A stretch of 64,000 nt of DNA, taken from contig CP087217.1 in the NCBI GenBank assembly GCA_020912385.1, positions 1 through 64,000 on the forward strand, given 5' to 3'. The notes beneath the pieces were generated by a model, which did not search any database, was not told where the DNA came from, and worked only from the letters and a program-made list of their open reading frames with translations. Below are positions 31,992 through 43,600 of the stretch, in pieces; within the stretch, counting starts at the first letter, position 1; every line of letters starts with the position of its first letter. This DNA is from Neofusicoccum parvum. Taxonomy: Eukaryota > Ascomycota > Dothideomycetes > Botryosphaeriales > Botryosphaeriaceae. The translations under genes and the position numbers were made by a program.

Positions 31992-33019
31992 TTACTTTAG
32001 TGCAATTGCGAAGTCGTCATCGGAAAGTTTTGTGATGTCGCGACTCTTGAAAAAATCCTCGAACGTTTCAGGCTTGATCTCTGGATATCTGAGATTGTCC
32101 AAGTCCTCCCCAAGAGAGCCTTTCCCGGTACAAAAGTATGCCGCGGCACTGCTTCATATTAGTTTTCCGCAACTGGCATACTTCAATAAGGGTGCTGAAT
32201 AGCTATACTTACGCAATCAACGCGTCTTGTCCATCTCCCCACCTTCGCTTTTCGCATTCTTCCATCGAGCCTATACTCTCCAAGCTTGGCTTAACGCCGT
32301 AGATTGACTCCATGGTTCTCGCAATCTCACGCGTACTCTTCCTTTCACCTAGAACTGCACGTTATCAGCACGACATACCTCGATATCCCGTAAGAACACG
32401 CACATTTCAAGACCTCCACCGCACTAGAGTCCAAAGCCACAGCAGCCACGTACTCCGCTGCCGTTTGATAGGATGTAATATCCCACTTCTCGTCTCCAGT
32501 TCCCCAAACTGTGAACCTCATGTTCTCGATATCCCAGCCGCTGCAAAAGCTCCACCACGTCTCCATCAAGAGGCCAATGAGGATGTGCACCCCCTTTACC
32601 CTCTTTTTGGTCAGTAGGTAGGCTAAGACATGCTTCATGGGTTCCTTCGCCAGGCCCTCTCCCTCGTCAAGGTTTCTATAGTCGCTCGTATAGTCACTCG
32701 CCAGGTACCGCGGCACGCCCTCCTCCTCGCACAGGTCGACCAGCAGCTTCTGGCCGGAAGTCATCGTTTCATTGTCGGCGTAGTAGCAGCAAACAACAGC
32801 ATTGCAGCCACTAACGAGGCGCCGCAGCGCTTCGGTATCGTACGGCCCGGCTTGGATGAGCGAGACGCGGGGGTTGACCCGGATAAATGAAGGGAGCTTG
32901 CTGGTACTGCGGCATGAGCCACGGACAAGAACGTCGGGGCGCTTGAGAAGGGAGGAGACGACGCGAATAGCAAGCTTGCTGCTGATGCCGGCAATGGCGA
33001 TGGTCGTCTTGGTGGACAT
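31992..33019 (-). CDS. NmrA-like / isoflavone-reductase-like NAD(P)-binding protein
   Basis: Three exons: 33019-32404, 32354-32213 and 32148-31992. Introns are 49 and 64 nt, and all junctions keep frame. The product is 304 aa. The N-terminus is a Rossmann strand with an altered glycine motif (IAIAGISSKLA), followed by VLVRGSCRS and the AVVCCYY stretch that marks the dinucleotide-binding edge. The middle has RYLASDYTSDY and the end FFKSRDITKLSDDD. This fits the NmrA/PCBER-type family of fungal NAD(P)-binding proteins. It is only distantly similar to the NmrA-like protein at 18685. It converges with the hydrolase gene. Function is unknown. Confidence 0.82.
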
Positions 33020-33749
33020 TTCTGCGGTCCTCGTGTTTTGTTGGGTTATGTTGTTGCTGTGCTAAACACTCTCAACATATATAGAAGAGCAATTTTAAAG
33101 TGGTTCAGAACCGGGACTACTGGGCTCGGGTTCTACCCGAGCCGTTCTCCCGGTATAGTATGTAACATTTCAGAGTGACAACCTCGTTCAGTGTTAGTGT
33201 CGGTACCGCGAAGGCCTGGTAAAGTAAGTACTAGCTCTAAGAAGAACAGAGATGTATGTGATCCTTTACTAGTTCCCAATTATCAAGTATTTTACTGTAA
33301 AAAGTTTCATCTGATGAACGCGGCTACTTACAAGTTCCGGCTCCGGGATTTCGTGCTCAAACCCGAGACTTAAGAATAAGAATCCGAGACAAGGTTATGA
33401 GAAATCCAGAATGTAAAGGACGAAAAACGGACGACGTATTAGTAAGCTTCGGGCGAGCTTCTAAGCCCGGTAGCGTTGGGAGATTTGAATTGGAAGAGGA
33501 GTGAGGCTGGCAACGGATAGTATCAGGTCGGAAAAATTCTAGTTGCGATGCAGGTCGGCCCAGCCCTGAAGCATTTGAACGCCTCCATTATGAGCTTCTC
33601 TACGTCGTGCATTGGGTAGGTAATGATTGATAACCTTGCCTCTTTTCGTAGTAGTGGGTAGATTTGGATGCGTGGAAAGTGTAAATAATTGACGACCAAA
33701 AACGCGAGTCTGTTTCTATCAACTTCAACACACGTCTCGCGTAGGGAAA
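33020..33749. other. Intergenic region
   Basis: About 730 bp between the NmrA-like gene start and the ATG22-like gene stop, without a supported gene. A GGGCTCGGGTTCTACCCGAGCC-like palindrome occurs near 33122-33145. No coding signal was found. Confidence 0.4.
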
Positions 33750-35575
33750 TCATGGAGCCTTCCGCCCAGCATCCACCGTCTCAACAGTCAGAACACCCTC
33801 CTCAGCCCCCTCGACGATCTCCTCAACGGTCCTCCCACTCTCCCGCGCAGCCCTCAGAAGCTTCCGCTCCTCGACAAACTTCCTGCAGTTCTCCCGGCCC
33901 TTTTCCACATCTACGAACCAGATGACGATGCTCGCGCAGGTGCACAGGGCAACCAGGAACGGGAAGCCGAGCCAGTTGTTGTTGGTGCTGTTGATGATGG
34001 CCTGCACGACGTTGGGGCCGATGATGGAGCTGGCGCGGTTGGTGATGCCGTACAGGCCGAAGAACATGTTCTCGTAGCCGCGGGGCGTGACCTCGCTCAT
34101 CATGGTCTGGGCGTAGGCGTAGTAGGGCGCCTGGAACAGGCCGAAGAGGATGTTGTAAATCCAGAAGTCGTAGATGTGGTGGTAGCCGATCTTCGTTGTC
34201 CACAGGCCCAGCATGCCGTAGAAGGGGATGAAGACGCTGAAGAAGTTGGTGACCTGGAACATGCGCTTCGTCGAGATCTGGAAGTAGCGCTGGATGTACC
34301 AGAAGCTGAAGGTGGAGAAGGTCGAGCACACGGCCTGCGAGATGCCGAGGTAGGTGATCTGGAGGAAGCTGAAGTTGACTTGGTCGGCCTGGATGATGCT
34401 GATGAGCGTGCCGGTGGTGTTGAGCCCGTCGGCCAGGAGGAAGAAGGCGACGAGGTAGATGAAGGTTTGGGGAAGATGGCGGACTTCTTTGAAGGCGAGG
34501 ATGACTTGCTTCCAGCCAATGGTCGCGTAATTCGAGCCCTGTGGGAGCTTCGGGCCTGGGCGTTTCTGCTGGAAGATGAACCACCAGATGCCGAGCACGA
34601 TCCAGTAGCTGTTTGTGAGAAAATGGGCCCAGTTGTTGGCGTAGTCGTGGCCTTGCAGGGGCAGCAGGACGCTCAGGTTGATGGCCAGGGTCAACAGGTA
34701 GCCGATGTTGGAGTGCGCGGTGGAGATGTTGGAAAGGTGGTTCTTCTCCAGACTCTCGATCCTGTCGTAGTCCGCCTGGCTGATCTTGCCTTCCTTCAGG
34801 TCTTCCTCGCGGGCCTTCCGCACGTGTGGCATGTACCTCGCCAGACGCGGGAACAGCGCGGCGTAGAAGACGAGCGTGGCACCGTAGGCGATGTAGCTCA
34901 CAATGTACAGGCCCATGGCCGTGCGCCACTGGGCAGCGCCCTTGACGCTCATGAAGCCGTACTGGAAGATCCAGCAGACGACGGTCAGCACGAGAAGGAG
35001 CCACCTGCCGAACGAGCCGTAGTCGGCGGCGCTGCCGAGCCAGACGAACAGGACGGTCATGACGGCAAAGCACAGGCCGTTGGCGATGAGCACCACCGAC
35101 GCCACGCTGCGAGTTCCGCGGCCCCACGGCACAACGCAAGCACCGTCGCCGCAGTTGCCGGCGGCAGGGGGCGAGATGGCGGGGTCATGGCCGGCAGACG
35201 TCAGGGCGGACTGGAATCTGGGCGAGTCAGCATCTCGCATCGCGGCGCGCGGCGAGCACCCGGCGAGACTCACAATGTCTGGCTGTAGGAGCCGGGGCCG
35301 ACGCCATTGTCGCCGTTGTAGTAGAGGTAGTAGGACCACAGCTCCTTGCGGGTGGTGGTCGGCTGCTCGAAGGCGTCCTCGTCGGTGCCGAACAGCTGCT
35401 CGAACTGCTCGAGGTTGTGGCGTAGTTTCTGGTCGCGCTCGGTCTGGGGCGCGTGGGCGGCGACCTGGACGGCGTCGCGGACGCTGTGCTTGGCCATGGC
35501 GGGCGCGGGGGGCAGCAGCGGCTCCAGCGACGGGCGGCGACGTCGGGTGGACGACGGGGAGGCATGGCCCGCCAT
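33750..35575 (-). CDS. ATG22-like MFS permease (vacuolar amino-acid effluxer family)
   Basis: Two exons, 35575-35274 and 35217-33750, with a 56-nt intron. The product is about 589 aa. ATG22 proteins export amino acids from the vacuole during autophagy. Visible features are the N-terminal ELWSYYLYYNGDNGVGPGSYS block, about twelve hydrophobic segments, the loop YDRIESLEKNHLSNISTAHSN-type sequence, and the conserved GYHHIYDFWIYN and QAPYYAYAQTMMSEVTPRG blocks. A charged cytosolic tail ends the protein. High GC and a good frame suggest an active core gene. It is divergent from the GH3 gene. Fungi often have several ATG22-like paralogues, so the autophagy role is family-level inference. A longer open frame upstream, in the exon 2 frame, is chance. 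Confidence 0.9.
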
Positions 35576-36073
35576 GCAGCACTCGGGACGTATGTATACG
35601 CAGTACTCGTACAGTACACAGGCGCAGCGGTGGTGCGCCGATCCCTGTGCTTATCGCGGGGTGTGGATGCAACTGCAACCTCGGCGGGGGTTGACTGCGC
35701 CCCCACTCCCGAACCACTGCCCAACCGCCCGCCGCGCCCTTTCCAGATCCCACCTCGCAGCGCTCTATCGCAGCCTCGCTCCGGCCAGGGCCTGACTCGT
35801 CCCATGCCCGCTGTCGCGACGGCGAGATAGCGCCGCCCGCCTGGCGAACCACAGAGCGCTTGTTTGATTGTGTCTGTTGGAGGCGGCGTCTCGTCCCTCG
35901 CTGGTCCCAGGACGGCAGCCGTCTGCTGCTCCGCCGGCATTGCCTGTTTGGGCATCTCGACGCGGCTCGTCCACGCAGCCTCCACTTCGCCCCGGTGTTG
36001 GACTTGCTTGCCTCACGTGCGCGTCGGACTCGAGCACTCCGCAGCCTCATCGCTGGTCTTCGACCCTCGCAGC
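35576..36073. promoter_or_regulatory. Divergent promoter region, ATG22-like and GH3-GNAT genes
   Basis: About 500 bp of GC-rich sequence between two divergent starts. Open frames cross it on both strands because of the high GC content, but conserved protein sequence starts only at the Met codons at 35575 (minus) and 36074 (plus). Confidence 0.5.
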
Positions 36074-38725
36074 ATGGCGTCCGCAGACGACCAGCTGCGC
36101 CGTCTCATCGGCCAACTGTTCATCGTCGGCTTCCACAGCCAGACGGCCGACGAGAATATCAAGAAGCTCATCCGCGCTCCGTACTTCGTCGGCCAGATTG
36201 TCCTCTTCCAGCGCAATGTCAGCGACGCCGACCAGCTGCGGCGTCTCACGGCCGAGCTGCAGCAAGTCGCCCAGGACGCAGGCCACGAGCACCCGCTCAC
36301 CATCGGCATCGACCAGGAAAACGGCCTGGTCACCCGCATCCAGCCACCCATCACGGCCCAGCTCCCGGGCTCCATGGCCCTGGGAGCCACGGCGGCTGTC
36401 GACGATGCATACAATGTTGGCCGCGCGACTGGACGGGCCCTGCGGGCCTTTGGCATCAACATGAACTACGCCCCCGTCTGCGACGTCAACAACAACCCGT
36501 CCAATCCAGTCATCGGCGTCCGCTCCTTCAGCGATGATCCCAGCGCGGTCGCCCGTCTTGCTGCGGCAAACTTGAACGGTCTCCGCGACGAGGGCGTCAT
36601 TCCCTGCGTCAAGCACTTCCCGGGACACGGCGACACCGCTGTCGACTCGCACTACGGCCTGCCCGTCATCCAGAGGAGCTGGGCCGACATGGAGCAATGT
36701 GAGCTCGTTCCATTCCGGCGAGCCGTGGCTGAGCAGGTGCCGGCGGTCATGACTGCGCACATCGTCATCGGAGACTCCAAACTGCCCGCGACGCTTGATG
36801 CCGCCGTGTTGCGGAGCCTGCGGGATGACTTGAAGTTTGCCGGCGTCATTGTGTCCGACTGCCTGGAGATGAACGCCATCCGCACCGAGTGCGGAGGCAC
36901 TGTGAAGGGCGCCGTCACTGCTCTGCAAAGCGGCTGTGACTCGGTTATGATATGCCACACCATCGACCTGCAGACAGGCGCTCTAGAAGCCGTCTTTGAC
37001 CAGGCCAAGAAGGACTCTGCCTTCCGCCAGCAGCTCCAAGAGTCTCACGGCCGTGTCAGCTTGCTCAACCAAGACAAATTCACACTTGACAGCGAGAAAT
37101 CAGGAGGGCTGGCATACGCTTCTTTTGCTGATCTCGCGACTATCAATGAACATAATTCCCAATTAGCGGCGAGATTGTACGCCAAGAGCACTACGGCAGT
37201 ACGCCAGCAGCCGGGACTTCTTCCTCTGAACAGAACTCAGCGCATTGTCTTTGTCTCTCCAGGAGAGAAGCCCGTTGCGAGCGGAGTGGTTGAGAGCGGA
37301 GAGGTCAAAACAAGGGTTCCGCATACTCCCCCGGACTTCATTGACGTTCTGAAAAGCTACAATTCCGCAGTGGACGAACTTCGCTTCTACGAGGACGGTT
37401 CGAACGCGGACGGTTCGAACGCGGACGAGATCCTTCGAGCTGCTGGAGGTGCGGACGCAGTCATACTGGCAACGAGGAATGCTCGGCTTGCACAGTACCA
37501 GAGGACAATGGCTCTGGAATTAGCAAGCAAAGTGCCGAATCTCGTCGTCGTTGCAACTTGCGATCCCTACGACTTTCTCGAGGACGACGTGATCAAGACG
37601 TACCTCACCATCTACGAACCCACTTCGTCCGCATTCAAAGCCGCGGCAGACGTTCTCTTTGGGGCCACGGCTGCGCAAGGCACTCTTCCAGTTCAACAAG
37701 CGCAACCAGCCACCGCAGTAGAGCCCTTCACCCCAGAACGAGACATGGACCAAGTGTGTTCTCTGTGGCATGAAGTCCTGCCCGGGTACCAGGTCCCCAG
37801 ACCACATCTTTCCGGCCTCCTCAAACGCCCTCAGGGCAATCACTTCGTCATCCGGGACCAGTCCTCCGTCATCGGCTTCATCGCCACCCATATCCAGCCA
37901 CCCCCTCCCTCCAAACCCTCCGAGCACCCCAAAGGCCTCATCACCGCCGTCCTGGTCCACCCCCACCACCAGTCCAAAGGCGTCGGCACCGCCCTCCTCC
38001 ACCACGCCCGCACCCTCCTCCTCTCGCACAACTGCCACACCCTCGCCATCGGCTCCACCTTCCCGCGCTTCTTCCCCGGCCTCCCCACCGACATCGCAGC
38101 CTCGCACCAAACCTTCTTCCACCACCGCGGCTTCTCCCCCGCGCTCGGCAGCGCGACCGCGCGCGGCGACACGGCCCGCGACCTGCACATCGACCTCGCC
38201 GCGGACGTGCCCAACGCCGGCGCGACCGCCCGCCTGGCCGCCGCGCGGAGCCGGGGCCTCTCGTTCCGGCCGTGGACGCGCGAGGGCGAGGCCGAGTGCC
38301 TGGCGCTCCAGCGCGCGAACTTCGGCGCTTACGCCGGCTGGGTCGAGGGCTACGAGGCGCTGGCCCGGGCCGGGCTGCACGGCCAGGTCATGGTCGCGCT
38401 CGACGAGGGCGGCGCCCAGGTCGCGTGGACGATGATGCTGGAGCCGGGCACGCCGGTGTTCTTGCTGGACCTGGCGTTCCCGCCGCTGCTGGGTGGGAGC
38501 ACCGGGTTGGTGGCGTGTGTGGGCGTGGATGGGGCGAGGAGAGAGGGGGGCGTGGGGCTGGCGTTGGTGGCGGCGGCGTTGGAGGAGTTGAAGAGGAGGG
38601 GGGTGGAGAGGTGTTTCATTGACTGGGTCACGCTGGTGGGGTGGTATGAGAAGCTGGGGCTGAAAACGTGGAGGGAGTATCAGACGATGGAGTGGCGGGC
38701 GGCAGGCAGCGGGGCGGGGATGTAG
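36074..38725 (+). CDS. Glycoside hydrolase family 3 (NagZ-like) fused to tandem GNAT domains
   Basis: A single exon of 883 codons from the Met at 36074. Residues about 5-330 form a GH3 barrel of the NagZ type: GIDQENG (78-84), KHFPGHGDT (180-188) with the following D191-S-H193 dyad, and the nucleophile region VSDCLEM with D262. Residues about 330-545 resemble the second GH3 domain. The C-terminus holds two acetyltransferase-like segments, about 557-725 with the VHPHHQSKGVGTALL acetyl-CoA loop, and about 730-883 with a REGGVGLALV loop. The likely role is hydrolysis of N-acetylglucosaminides, from chitin or possibly bacterial wall fragments, coupled to an acetyl transfer of unknown target. No signal peptide is present, so it is probably cytosolic. 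An in-frame extension to 35864 is open, but it lies in promoter-like sequence. Confidence 0.9.
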   Translation: MASADDQLRRLIGQLFIVGFHSQTADENIKKLIRAPYFVGQIVLFQRNVSDADQLRRLTAELQQVAQDAGHEHPLTIGIDQENGLVTRIQPPITAQLPGSMALGATAAVDDAYNVGRATGRALRAFGINMNYAPVCDVNNNPSNPVIGVRSFSDDPSAVARLAAANLNGLRDEGVIPCVKHFPGHGDTAVDSHYGLPVIQRSWADMEQCELVPFRRAVAEQVPAVMTAHIVIGDSKLPATLDAAVLRSLRDDLKFAGVIVSDCLEMNAIRTECGGTVKGAVTALQSGCDSVMICHTIDLQTGALEAVFDQAKKDSAFRQQLQESHGRVSLLNQDKFTLDSEKSGGLAYASFADLATINEHNSQLAARLYAKSTTAVRQQPGLLPLNRTQRIVFVSPGEKPVASGVVESGEVKTRVPHTPPDFIDVLKSYNSAVDELRFYEDGSNADGSNADEILRAAGGADAVILATRNARLAQYQRTMALELASKVPNLVVVATCDPYDFLEDDVIKTYLTIYEPTSSAFKAAADVLFGATAAQGTLPVQQAQPATAVEPFTPERDMDQVCSLWHEVLPGYQVPRPHLSGLLKRPQGNHFVIRDQSSVIGFIATHIQPPPPSKPSEHPKGLITAVLVHPHHQSKGVGTALLHHARTLLLSHNCHTLAIGSTFPRFFPGLPTDIAASHQTFFHHRGFSPALGSATARGDTARDLHIDLAADVPNAGATARLAAARSRGLSFRPWTREGEAECLALQRANFGAYAGWVEGYEALARAGLHGQVMVALDEGGAQVAWTMMLEPGTPVFLLDLAFPPLLGGSTGLVACVGVDGARREGGVGLALVAAALEELKRRGVERCFIDWVTLVGWYEKLGLKTWREYQTMEWRAAGSGAGM

Positions 38726-38909
38726 GTACATGTGGAATGGCGGTGGAATGCTTGTGACGGAGAGCGTATCGCGTGGTGAAACTTCGCCTCTCTTAGCATA
38801 ATGGTATCCATTTTCAAGGCATTTGATTGCCGATTTCTCCAACGGCTGTCCCAGGCGCTGTGATAAAGTCCAACATGTTGACCAGAATCCACAAGTTTCG
38901 ACACTCTTG

Positions 38910-39006
38910 CTAAAAATGAGGTATGAAGTCCACCCACTGAACCGTCTTGTAAATATCGATTGGAAGTAGCCGCAAGCCGATGAAGCACTCAATCAAGACA
39001 ATAGCG
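38910..39006 (-). pseudogene. Displaced 3' end of the membrane-protein gene at 44660-45910
   Basis: Reading the minus strand across the LINE-A target site, the frame of the 416-aa protein continues from the duplicated target into this flank for about 30 codons. It ends FIPHF and a TAG at 38910-38912. This is the original C-terminus, now 5.6 kb away from its gene. It is included because it shows the pre-insertion structure. Confidence 0.8.
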
Positions 39007-39236
39007 AATCAATCAACCTTTCCACGACTTCCGTTATCGGACCGACCTCAATCCCGAACTGCCGCCACCAGAAAACCGAAAGCAAAAGAAAGCGCACATT
39101 CAGGAGAGTAACTCAGCCCAGGCCCAGGGCGTGCACTGCCCTGGTGGGCCCGTAAGAGCCAGTCTCAATTCAACCACATCGCCTCTTCTCTCCACAAAGA
39201 TTTTCACCTTCCCGGCCCGTGCGCCGATAAGGTAGC

Positions 39237-40625
39237 ATGGGGAGCACAGAGCCCCATACACCCCGGGCGCAGAGCCCCACCAACCCAGCCTCGCCCCAGG
39301 CCCCTACAGCTGTCCGAACCCTAAGGATTAACCGAGAAGAAACACTGCCAGGAAGGACTACACGCAGTACTTCCCGTGTTATGCCAACAGATAGCAGAAC
39401 AGCTGGGAAAAGCAAAGCCACACCACAAGCGAGAAAGACTACCAAAGAAACCCAGACTACTAAAACCCAAGCTACCAAGACCCAGAACACCGAAACACAG
39501 GCTACCGAGGCCCAAGCCAAGTCCAACCTAAATGCAGAGCGAGCCAAGATGGCCCTCATTAACATGCCAGATATCCCCCCTCTGGTGGAATACATGAAGA
39601 AGGAGCTCTCTCAGCAAAAAGAACTTCTTCAACTCCTACAGCAAGGGCAAGAAGATGCTAAGAAAGAACGCGAGACTCTCATCACCCAGAACAAGGCTCT
39701 ACAGAAGCAGGTTATAGACCTCACAGAGAAAGTAGACAAGATTAGCCATGAACTCAAGACCACACGCCAGCAACAGCCTCAACAGCGGAACTGGGCTAGA
39801 GTAGCGGCACTCCCACCTACTGCCCCACCTCCTCAGTCGTACCACAAGCAATCTGGAAACAGTCTCCGGGTGATGAAGATCACCACTACGCAGCTCCAAA
39901 CGGACCAAGACACGTCGGACAACCAATTAAAACGAGACATGCCGCAGGACGAAGTAGCCAAGCAGATTTCAGATGCCCTTAAAGAATGCGACAACACCAA
40001 GGACGTGGAGATCCTAGGGGTAGGCTCTACAAAGACAGGATATCTTATTCGGTTCAGAACAGACAAAGGAAAAGAGACTGCTGAGAAGAACACCGAGTGG
40101 GTGGAGAAGCTAGGAGAGCAGACTAAGATTACCCACCCCCGCTATGGAATAGTCGCCCACCTTACACCAACTGAAGAGATTCAGATAGGCGAGAAAGAAC
40201 ACAGCATCGAGAAGATCAGCCAGGAGAACAATCTCACGCAGCTCGGCTACCAGATTGAAGATATCGCATGGATGAAGAAGAAAGACGCCCCTCTCGGACG
40301 CCACGCCTCCCTCGGGATCTGGTTTCACTCGGAACAAGCAGCCCAGCACGCCATTTATAACGGCCTCAGGTTTGGACAACAGTTTACTAGCCGCGTTGAA
40401 TACTATAGCATGGAGAGGAAGAGATGCTTCCGCTGTCAAGCCCCTGGACACCTTGCCTGGAACTGCAGAGAGAAGCAAAGATGTGGAAACTGCTGCGAGG
40501 AACACGACACCCGGGATTGTCTTCCTGGAACAACCCCACGGTGCGCCGATTGCGGACAGAACCACCTAACAAGAGCACCCCAATGTAGTAAACGTCTTCC
40601 ATACGCACGCAGAACCGAATGTTAG
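39237..40625 (+). CDS. LINE-A ORF1 protein (nucleic-acid-binding, zinc knuckles)
   Basis: A 462-codon frame. The N-terminal third is basic and Thr/Gln-rich, then a coiled coil (about residues 115-185, with repeated KELLQLLQQ and KQVIDLTEKVDKI heptads). A middle domain of mixed alpha/beta character follows. Near the C-terminus lie zinc knuckles: CFRCQAPGHLAWNC is a canonical C-x2-C-x4-H-x4-C, and two further C-x2-C motifs follow. Such ORF1 proteins coat the LINE RNA. Its stop overlaps the ORF2 start by seven nucleotides (ATGTTAG), which suggests termination-reinitiation to make ORF2. Confidence 0.92.
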   Translation: MGSTEPHTPRAQSPTNPASPQAPTAVRTLRINREETLPGRTTRSTSRVMPTDSRTAGKSKATPQARKTTKETQTTKTQATKTQNTETQATEAQAKSNLNAERAKMALINMPDIPPLVEYMKKELSQQKELLQLLQQGQEDAKKERETLITQNKALQKQVIDLTEKVDKISHELKTTRQQQPQQRNWARVAALPPTAPPPQSYHKQSGNSLRVMKITTTQLQTDQDTSDNQLKRDMPQDEVAKQISDALKECDNTKDVEILGVGSTKTGYLIRFRTDKGKETAEKNTEWVEKLGEQTKITHPRYGIVAHLTPTEEIQIGEKEHSIEKISQENNLTQLGYQIEDIAWMKKKDAPLGRHASLGIWFHSEQAAQHAIYNGLRFGQQFTSRVEYYSMERKRCFRCQAPGHLAWNCREKQRCGNCCEEHDTRDCLPGTTPRCADCGQNHLTRAPQCSKRLPYARRTEC

Positions 40626-43600
40626 AGCCACTCCGGATCCTACAGCTAAATATTTGGAAGTCACGCGAGTGTATGGAAGCCCTCATCAACGACCAAGACA
40701 CTGAAAAGCTCGATATTCTTCTCATCCAAGAACCGCCAGTATCATTCTTCAAGTCATTCATCCAACACCGCTCCTGGCATCTTTATACCCCTACCTACTC
40801 TGGCGAAGGAAAGAAACGCAGCGCTATCTACGTTAATAAGAGGCTTTCTACCTCAGCGCAACAACAAATTCAATGCGATAGCCGAGACCTCACGGCAATT
40901 CGAATTCAAACACCAGCAGAACAGATCCTCGTCTTCTCGGTATACATACCACCAATAGGAGGAACCCAGCAGGCGGCAGAACAGGAGATGCAACTGGCAC
41001 TCAGTACAATCCGCCAGACGATCAGAAGACAGACAAAGGACACTCCCCCACGCCTCATCCTAGGAGGGGACTTCAATAGACAAGACCCACTCTGGGGCGG
41101 AGACAGCATCAAACCATACCTAGTGGGAACAGCCGCCTCCCTGCTTTCCTTTATGGAAGAACACGAGCTCCAGAGCCACCTCTGCCGTGGAACACCTACG
41201 TGCTACGCGAGCAACAAGGCAGATAGCAAGACAACGCTAGACCTAACCCTCAGTAACATCCCCAAGCAACTCATTAAGTGCAGCCTTCTAGATGAGAACT
41301 ACGGATCAGACCACCGCGCCACCGTCTCGAAGTGGAACATGAAGGTAGAATTAACAAATGAACGGCCCCCACGGAAGCTGTACGAGCAAACAGACTGGAG
41401 GAAAGCTGGCCAAGCTATCCAAGAGGCACTCGGTCCGACACTAAATATTAATACCAAGCAACAGCTAGACGAAGCCGTTGAGCTTCTTATTAGTACCACA
41501 GCAGCCACGACGAACGACTTAACTCCTACTGCTAAGCCCTGCTCGTACTCAAAACAATGGTTCAGCCCAGATTTAAAGGAACACCAGATAAAGACTAACA
41601 AGCATCGCCGGCTCTGGCAGACCCTTCGCGCATCTCACGGAAGAGATGACCCTGATACGCTGGATCAATACACGAAAATGCAGAAAGCTCGGCGAGAATG
41701 GGTCAAGGCCATTGCCCACGCTAAGAGCAGCCACTGGAAGGAATTCCTAGACCAGGCTGGCAACGGAAACTTGATCTGGAAGGCAGCCAAATACGCCAGC
41801 CCGAGTGACAACTACAGCAGCATTCCCACTCTCTCCAACGGTACTAAGGACATAACACGCAACGAAGAAAAAGCACAGCTCCTACTAGATACCTTCTTCC
41901 CAGAGCCAGCGAAGCCACAGCTCCCTACCGAAGTAGCAACAGCGGTCCCACTAGACTGGTCACCAGTTACAGAGACAGAGATCTACCAAAGTCTAGTCGC
42001 TACTAAAGCCAGCTCAGCTCCAGGAGAAGACGGGCTACCGATGCTAGTTTGGCAGAAGCTATGGCCACACGTAGCTCACTACACACGCCAAATTTTCAGC
42101 GCATCTATCAACCTCGGCCATCACCCAAAAGCCTGGCGAACTGCGGCAATCGTTGTCCTCCGCAAGCCAGGCAAGCCGGACTATACAATCCCCAAAGCAT
42201 ACCGCCCAATCTCGCTACTAAACACGCTTGGAAAACTACTAGAAGCTGTAATCGCAAAGAGGATATCCTACTACGCTGAGAAGCACAACCTCCTCCCAGA
42301 CACCCAGTTTGGAGCTAGACCTGGTAGATCTACGGAGCAAGCGCTTCTTATCTTAGTCGATGCAATCTGGAACGCCTGGAAAGAGCATAAGGTGGTCACA
42401 CTAATGGCTTTTGATCTAAAGGGCGCTTTCAACGCAGTCAACAAGAATGTTTTAGACAATGTCCTAAGAAAACGGAGAATCCCAGCCGAGATAAGAAGAT
42501 GGGTCCAGAGCTTTATGGATAATAGGACTGCTTCAGTGTCTTTCGACGGCTACACCAAACCGGCCGCGACTCTAGAGCATCCAGGACTCCCACAAGGCTC
42601 ACCTCTCTCCCCTATCTTATTCGCTTTCTACAACGCCGACCTTATAGACCAGCCAGTCGATTTCACTGGAGGAGCATCTGCCTACATCGACGACTATTTC
42701 AGATGGAGGACAAGCCTATCGGCCCGTAAGAACCTCACTGCACTGCAAAGAGAAGATATACCAAGGATGCAGCGATGGGCGGAGCAGACAGGGTCGTGCT
42801 TTGAGGCTGATAAAACAGAGCTCATCCACTTCACGAGAAACGCGAATCAGGCAAGCCCGGCAACATTAACAATGGGCGACTACGAAGTGAAGCCTAAGAG
42901 CGAGGTAAAGCTCTTAGGAGTGATCTTTGACCAACAACTCCGGTGGAAGGCCCACGTCCAGAGAGCAGTCAAGCGAGCCACTAAGACCTGCCTAGCCATA
43001 GGTAGGCTAAGACACCTCAGACCAAAACAAATGCGCCAACTCTACCAAGCCTGTGTGATCCCCCAGATGGACTATGCCTCGCTGGTCTGGCACTCTCCTA
43101 CGAGGTGTAAATGGCAAGTAGCAGTACTCTCAAGGATCCAACGGATTGCAACAACCAAGGCCATTTCAGCTTTCCGGACAGTAGCAACAGAAACGCTAGA
43201 CTATGAGAACTTCCTCCTTCCTACAAAGCTGCGTCTCCAGACCAGAGCAGCAAGGGTAATTACGAACCTTCGAACACTCCCAGCCTCACACCCGTGTAGA
43301 GGGCTAGTCAATAAGACAGCTACAACGCTCAGCCAAGCAGCAAGCTTCCTAAGCCCTCTAAATGCAGTTCTCAAGATACAAGACTCAAACCAACCTGGGG
43401 AGATAGAGACAATCGATACCTGCCCACTACCACCATGGCAACCGCTCGCGGTAGAAAGAATTCAACTAGAGCCTCCCCATGCGAACGACACAGCAGTCCT
43501 CAATCAAGAGCTACAGGAGGACCCTACTATAAAAGTATTCACGGACGCATCAAAAGTAAAGGGTCAACTAGGAACAGCAGCAGTAATCCTCAATCAGGTC

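Noticed and set aside
35218..36050. Minus-strand upstream extension of the ATG22-like exon 2 frame
   Set aside because: Family-typical N-terminal sequence is in exon 1 (35575-35274) in another frame, joined by a good intron.
35864..36073. N-terminal extension of the GH3-GNAT frame
   Set aside because: GC-rich sequence open in several frames; GH3 homology begins at the Met at 36074, and promoter space is needed for the divergent gene.
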